Position numbers and translations under genes: made by a program
Origin: Nitrospirota bacterium
Lineage (GTDB): Bacteria > Nitrospirota > CAKKRA01 > 9FT-COMBO-42-15
Assembly: GCA_023248415.1 (NCBI GenBank)
Contig: JAHFEP010000014.1
Coordinates: 1-24,376 of the forward strand
Length of the DNA: 24,376 nt
Direction of reading: 5' to 3'
Shown here: positions 21,564-24,376 of the stretch, piece after piece
How positions within the stretch are numbered: position 1 is the first letter of the stretch
Layout of the letters: each line of letters begins with the position of its first letter
Notes under the pieces: generated by a model
Database searches by the model: none
The model's input: only the letters and a program-made list of their open reading frames with translations
Told to the model about the DNA's origin: nothing

Positions 21564-23834
21564 ATGTCCCAACAAATAATTAACCTTCTTGCTGTTTCCA
21601 TATTAGGCATTGCTGTTTATATCAGCATGGCCATAGAGGGCTATCTACCTTTACTCAATCTCTCCTTTGGTATTTCACTCCTTATTCTCTTTTTATTTTC
21701 TCTCTGGACTGCCTGCTTAATGAGCTTAAAAAGGCTCATTGTTCTTTGCCTTGTTGGTTTCTATATTGGATATCTTACACAGATAGTCGGCACAAAATCA
21801 GGATTATGGATATACAATGGGACATACAACAGCTTTGTCTTTGCCGGGCTTATATGGGCAATCTCCTCTATTGCAATGTATGGGCTATCTGTAAAGGTTT
21901 TTAAAATAGCCTTCAGGATTATCTCAGATTATCTTAAAAAATTTTCAGGCCCAATCTTTGTAACGATCCTCTTTGCAATAATACTTCTAACTATAAAAGA
22001 CTACAGTGCTGGTCTTGGTTTAATCTTCTGGGCATATTATATTACACTCTTTGCCTTTGCAGTATACATATCATACATAACAGATTTTCAGACCATTTTA
22101 AGGCTCACTATTTCTGCATGGATTATTGGAAATCTTGGCGAATATCTCGGCTCCCAGAGCGGACTCTGGACATTTCCATTTAATCCGAATTATCCGCCTT
22201 TATTCTTAGTTTTAGCATTCTGGCCATTGGAATTTATTGCACAGTATTCCATATCAGGTTTTTTAACAAAAGAACCGCTAAAATTAAAAACTGAAAATGG
22301 AGGATATAGAATGCACACAAAGCAGGAGAGGCTTTTAGAGAAGTTTATGTTTTTAAGCGCTTTGACCTATTTTGTTGCTGGTTTTGGATTTATTTTATTT
22401 CCTGATTTGATTCTTAATATAATAAATCAGTTGTCGCTCAGATTCTTTCCTGATTTTAAACCAATACCAATACAGATAGAAAAGTTCTGGCTCTCCATGA
22501 CCTTTTCAATGATGATGTGTATTACAGCACTCTCTATTGCAGTATGGATAAATGTCAGGAAGAATATAAACTATGTTGTTCCTTTGTTAGTTGCAAAGCT
22601 CTCATCTTCAGTTGCCGGGCTTCTCCTTTTTATTTTTTCAGCAAGATATTTTGCATACCTTGTAGTATTTCTTGTTGACGGCACTCTCTTTATTATTACC
22701 TTGAGCCTCTATTTTATGGCATATATTGCCATTATTAAAGAAAATGTCAGAAAAATCTTTAAGCCGTCTGTCTCTACAAAACCTACTAAGAAAGAGGTTG
22801 CTGTTGCATCATTATACGGTGAGAATAAGTTTAAACTCCTTGATTCAGTACTAAACAGGACAGGATTTTCTAAGTTGTTAGATGCACAGTTTAAGAAGTC
22901 AAAAAAGACTAAAGATAAATTTCTGATTGCAATAAAGCCAAATTTTATGTTCTTGTATTCTAAAGACGATAAATCAACCTTTACAGATGTAGAGCTTGTT
23001 GAGCATCTGATAAAGAGAATAAGAGGAAAGGGTTTTACAAATATCGCAGTAGTTGAGGCACAGAGCACTTATGGGAATTATTTTAAGAACAGAGAGGTAA
23101 AGACAGTTGCCAGATATGCTGGTTATTCAGAAAATGGCTACAGGATAGCTGACTTAACTGAGGAGATGGTGCCCTATGATTATAAAGGAAGGCTTGGCAA
23201 ACACTTTGCCGGCAAAACATGGAAAGAGGCTGATTTCAGGATTTCTTTTGCAAAGAACAAGACGCACACCTTTTGCTATTATACATTGACATTAAAGAAT
23301 ATATACGGCACACTTCCAATGCAGAATAAATTGAAAGAGTATCATACCAAGCGGGAACATGACTGGCCGACAATTGAGTCCATGAAGCATTTTCCTGTGC
23401 ATTACGGTCTTATTGACGCCTTTTTAAGCGCTGACGGCCAATTTGGAATCATAAAAGACAATGAGCCTAACCCAACAAAGACCATAATAGGCGGTGCAAA
23501 CCTCATTGCAGTGGATTGGGTTGGCGCAAAGAAGATGGATATAGACCCAATGCTCGGCAGATATATACCTCTGGCAATAGAGGCATTCGGTATGCCAAAG
23601 ATAAAGTGGATAGGAGACAAATCCTGCTATGACCCTTGGGAAAATGTAAACAGGCTCCTGCCTATTACCTTGGATGAGGTTGAGGAGGCATATCTTTTTT
23701 CTGATTGGCTCTTCTCAGGCTTGAATGTAATGGACCCGTTTTTTAAACCAAAAAGAAAGACGATTATTTATAAAATTACAAGATGCCTTTTCAGGCCAAT
23801 CAGGCAGATGATATTTAAATATGGGGAAATATAA
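21564..23834 (+). CDS. Polytopic membrane protein fused to a DUF362 domain
   Basis: A 756-residue protein with three parts. Residues 1-240 are a multi-helix membrane domain with an internal duplication: VGTKSGLW (75-82) and LGSQSGLW (195-202) are 120 residues apart and their flanks align. Residues 255-395 hold about four more helices. Residues about 450-740 are a DUF362 domain (IAIKPNFMFLYS with K458, VVEAQSTYGNYF, FRISFAKNKTHTFCYYTLTL, NIYGTLPMQNK, IIGGANLIAVDWVGAKKMDI). No ferredoxin-type cysteine clusters, often joined to DUF362, are visible. DUF362 function is not established. I do not recognise the first membrane domain. An ATG at 22311 (residue 250) preceded by GGAGG with 7-base spacing could start a separate 507-residue protein, so this may be a fusion of two former genes. 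It follows vapC by 12 bases with a weak ribosome site. Confidence 0.75.
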   Translation: MSQQIINLLAVSILGIAVYISMAIEGYLPLLNLSFGISLLILFLFSLWTACLMSLKRLIVLCLVGFYIGYLTQIVGTKSGLWIYNGTYNSFVFAGLIWAISSIAMYGLSVKVFKIAFRIISDYLKKFSGPIFVTILFAIILLTIKDYSAGLGLIFWAYYITLFAFAVYISYITDFQTILRLTISAWIIGNLGEYLGSQSGLWTFPFNPNYPPLFLVLAFWPLEFIAQYSISGFLTKEPLKLKTENGGYRMHTKQERLLEKFMFLSALTYFVAGFGFILFPDLILNIINQLSLRFFPDFKPIPIQIEKFWLSMTFSMMMCITALSIAVWINVRKNINYVVPLLVAKLSSSVAGLLLFIFSARYFAYLVVFLVDGTLFIITLSLYFMAYIAIIKENVRKIFKPSVSTKPTKKEVAVASLYGENKFKLLDSVLNRTGFSKLLDAQFKKSKKTKDKFLIAIKPNFMFLYSKDDKSTFTDVELVEHLIKRIRGKGFTNIAVVEAQSTYGNYFKNREVKTVARYAGYSENGYRIADLTEEMVPYDYKGRLGKHFAGKTWKEADFRISFAKNKTHTFCYYTLTLKNIYGTLPMQNKLKEYHTKREHDWPTIESMKHFPVHYGLIDAFLSADGQFGIIKDNEPNPTKTIIGGANLIAVDWVGAKKMDIDPMLGRYIPLAIEAFGMPKIKWIGDKSCYDPWENVNRLLPITLDEVEEAYLFSDWLFSGLNVMDPFFKPKRKTIIYKITRCLFRPIRQMIFKYGEI
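22299..22313 (+). promoter_or_regulatory. Strong internal ribosome binding site and ATG within the DUF362 fusion gene
   Basis: GGAGG (22299-22303), 7 bases, then an in-frame ATG (22311-22313). This lies precisely at the junction between the duplicated membrane domain and the second membrane segment (…GGYRMHTKQERL…). The quality is better than that of the annotated start at 21564. It may give a shorter product of 507 residues or be a relic of a gene fusion. Confidence 0.45.
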
Positions 23835-23870
23835 CTCGGAGGGGCTTCGTCCTATCCAATATTCCTGATG

Positions 23871-23930
23871 TAGGGGCGAACCTATGTGTTCGCCCTTATT
23901 ATTTTGGGCAGACACTCGGGTCCGCCCCTA
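23871..23930 (+). repeat. Double-hairpin intergenic repeat (BIME/MITE-like)
   Basis: The 60-base element has outer inverted ends TAGGGGCG (23871-23878) and CGCCCCTA (23923-23930). Inside are two hairpins: GGGCGAAC/GTTCGCCC (23874-23881, 23888-23895, loop of 6) and GGGCAGAC/GTCCGCCC (23906-23913, 23920-23927, one mismatch, loop of 6), separated by an AT-rich spacer. It occupies most of the 113-base gap after the DUF362 gene and is GC-rich against its surroundings. The GTAGGG end is shared with the palindrome at 5102-5137, suggesting the same repeat family. Confidence 0.75.
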
Positions 23931-23947
23931 AGGCATCTACAAATAAA

Positions 23948-24280
23948 ATGAATATAAAAAAATATGTAGGTATTTCGTTAATCTCTGCTTCTGCCCTTAC
24001 ACTTGAGGTCTTCTTTACCCGCTTCTTTTCAGTTGCACAATGGCATCACTTTGCCTTTATGGTTGTAAGCATTGCGCTCCTTGGATATGGGGCAAGTGGT
24101 TCGTTTTTGATGCTCATTCCATCACTTCTGAAAAAGGATAGTAAAAGCCTCCTATACTATCTTTCATTAGTGTTTTCAATAACAACACTAATCTCGTATA
24201 CAATAGCAAATCATCTGCCCTTTGATATGGCAAAGATAGCATGGGATACAAACCAAATTATTACTGGGAGCATTAAATAG
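23948..24280 (+). pseudogene. N-terminal fragment of a large polytopic membrane protein (spermidine-synthase-like membrane family)
   Basis: A 110-residue frame with three hydrophobic segments. The start region SLISASALTLEVFFTRFFSV followed by WHHFAFMVVSIALLGYGASG is typical of large membrane proteins that carry a C-terminal spermidine-synthase/methyltransferase-like domain; this attribution is from memory of the family style. Those proteins continue for several hundred residues, often with more helices directly after the AKIAWDTNQ segment. Here the frame ends seven residues later (IITGSIK, TAG/TAA region at 24278-24280) and the continuation is not recognisable in any frame of the last 96 bases. 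It is therefore probably truncated by an insertion, deletion or assembly join near 24257-24280. No good Shine-Dalgarno is visible. Confidence 0.5.
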
Positions 24281-24376
24281 TTTACATTCAGGCAGCTGCA
24301 TATTGAACATGTTGCTCCTTAAAGTATCTTTTCACGATGTGAGGCTGTTGTTGACGGCTCCTGAGATGTTTTCGTA

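Noticed and set aside
23837..23855. Short GC-rich hairpin-like stretch after the DUF362 gene as a terminator
   Set aside because: Only three clear base pairs at the ends and no following T run.
24288..24376. Minus-strand partial transposase
   Set aside because: Only 28 codons, no recognisable motif; kept as a hypothesis in the findings and not annotated.
1..24376. CRISPR arrays, tRNA or rRNA genes
   Set aside because: No regularly spaced direct repeats and no cloverleaf-like or rRNA-like sequence seen in the gaps, which are nearly all short.

Overview
The window is a densely packed stretch of bacterial chromosome from an AT-rich, Gram-negative (diderm) organism. All genes I can support lie on the plus strand. 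BamA, Skp and a near-complete lipid A and inner-core pathway establish the LPS outer membrane. The lineage is less certain. The heavy use of AGA/AGG arginine and ATA isoleucine codons, LpxI instead of LpxH, and the gnnA-gnnB pair inside the lpx cluster fit an uncultured Nitrospirota-like or deltaproteobacterial-like lineage, but this is a guess from style and not a phylogenetic result.

Region 1 (1-1940) holds the 3' end of miaB, a VanZ-family membrane gene and mtaB. The two end genes are tRNA-A37 methylthiotransferases. Region 2 (about 2128-20812) starts at a good sigma70-type promoter and looks like one very long envelope operon: bamA, skp, lpxD, fabZ, lpxA, lpxI, gnnA, gnnB, lpxB, msbA, a DUF374 (LpxJ-like) acyltransferase, waaA, lpxK, an lpxL-like acyltransferase, a waaF-gmhB fusion, waaC, a DUF3108 gene and a Trm112/YcaR-like gene. 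Many of these genes overlap by 1-50 bases or are separated by only a few bases. Together they install the outer-membrane insertion machinery, build a lipid A that is probably based on 2,3-diaminoglucose, flip it with MsbA, add Kdo, late acyl chains and the 4'-phosphate, and begin the heptose core. LpxC, the Kdo synthesis genes and the early heptose genes are not in the window.

Region 3 (20854-21551) is a self-contained vapBC-type toxin-antitoxin operon. It has a consensus promoter, and a perfect 18-bp inverted repeat covers both the -10 box and the ribosome binding site. Region 4 (21564-24376) has a large membrane/DUF362 fusion protein, a double-hairpin intergenic repeat, and the N-terminal fragment of a polytopic membrane protein that breaks off near the window end.

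Points most worth a second look are: (i) gnnA/gnnB between lpxI and lpxB, predicting amide-linked diamino lipid A; (ii) a palindromic repeat forming the linker of the waaF-gmhB fusion; (iii) a 10-A run that splits the DUF374 acyltransferase into two frames; (iv) a possible AUA start for lpxB; (v) an internally duplicated membrane domain fused to DUF362 with a strong internal start site.
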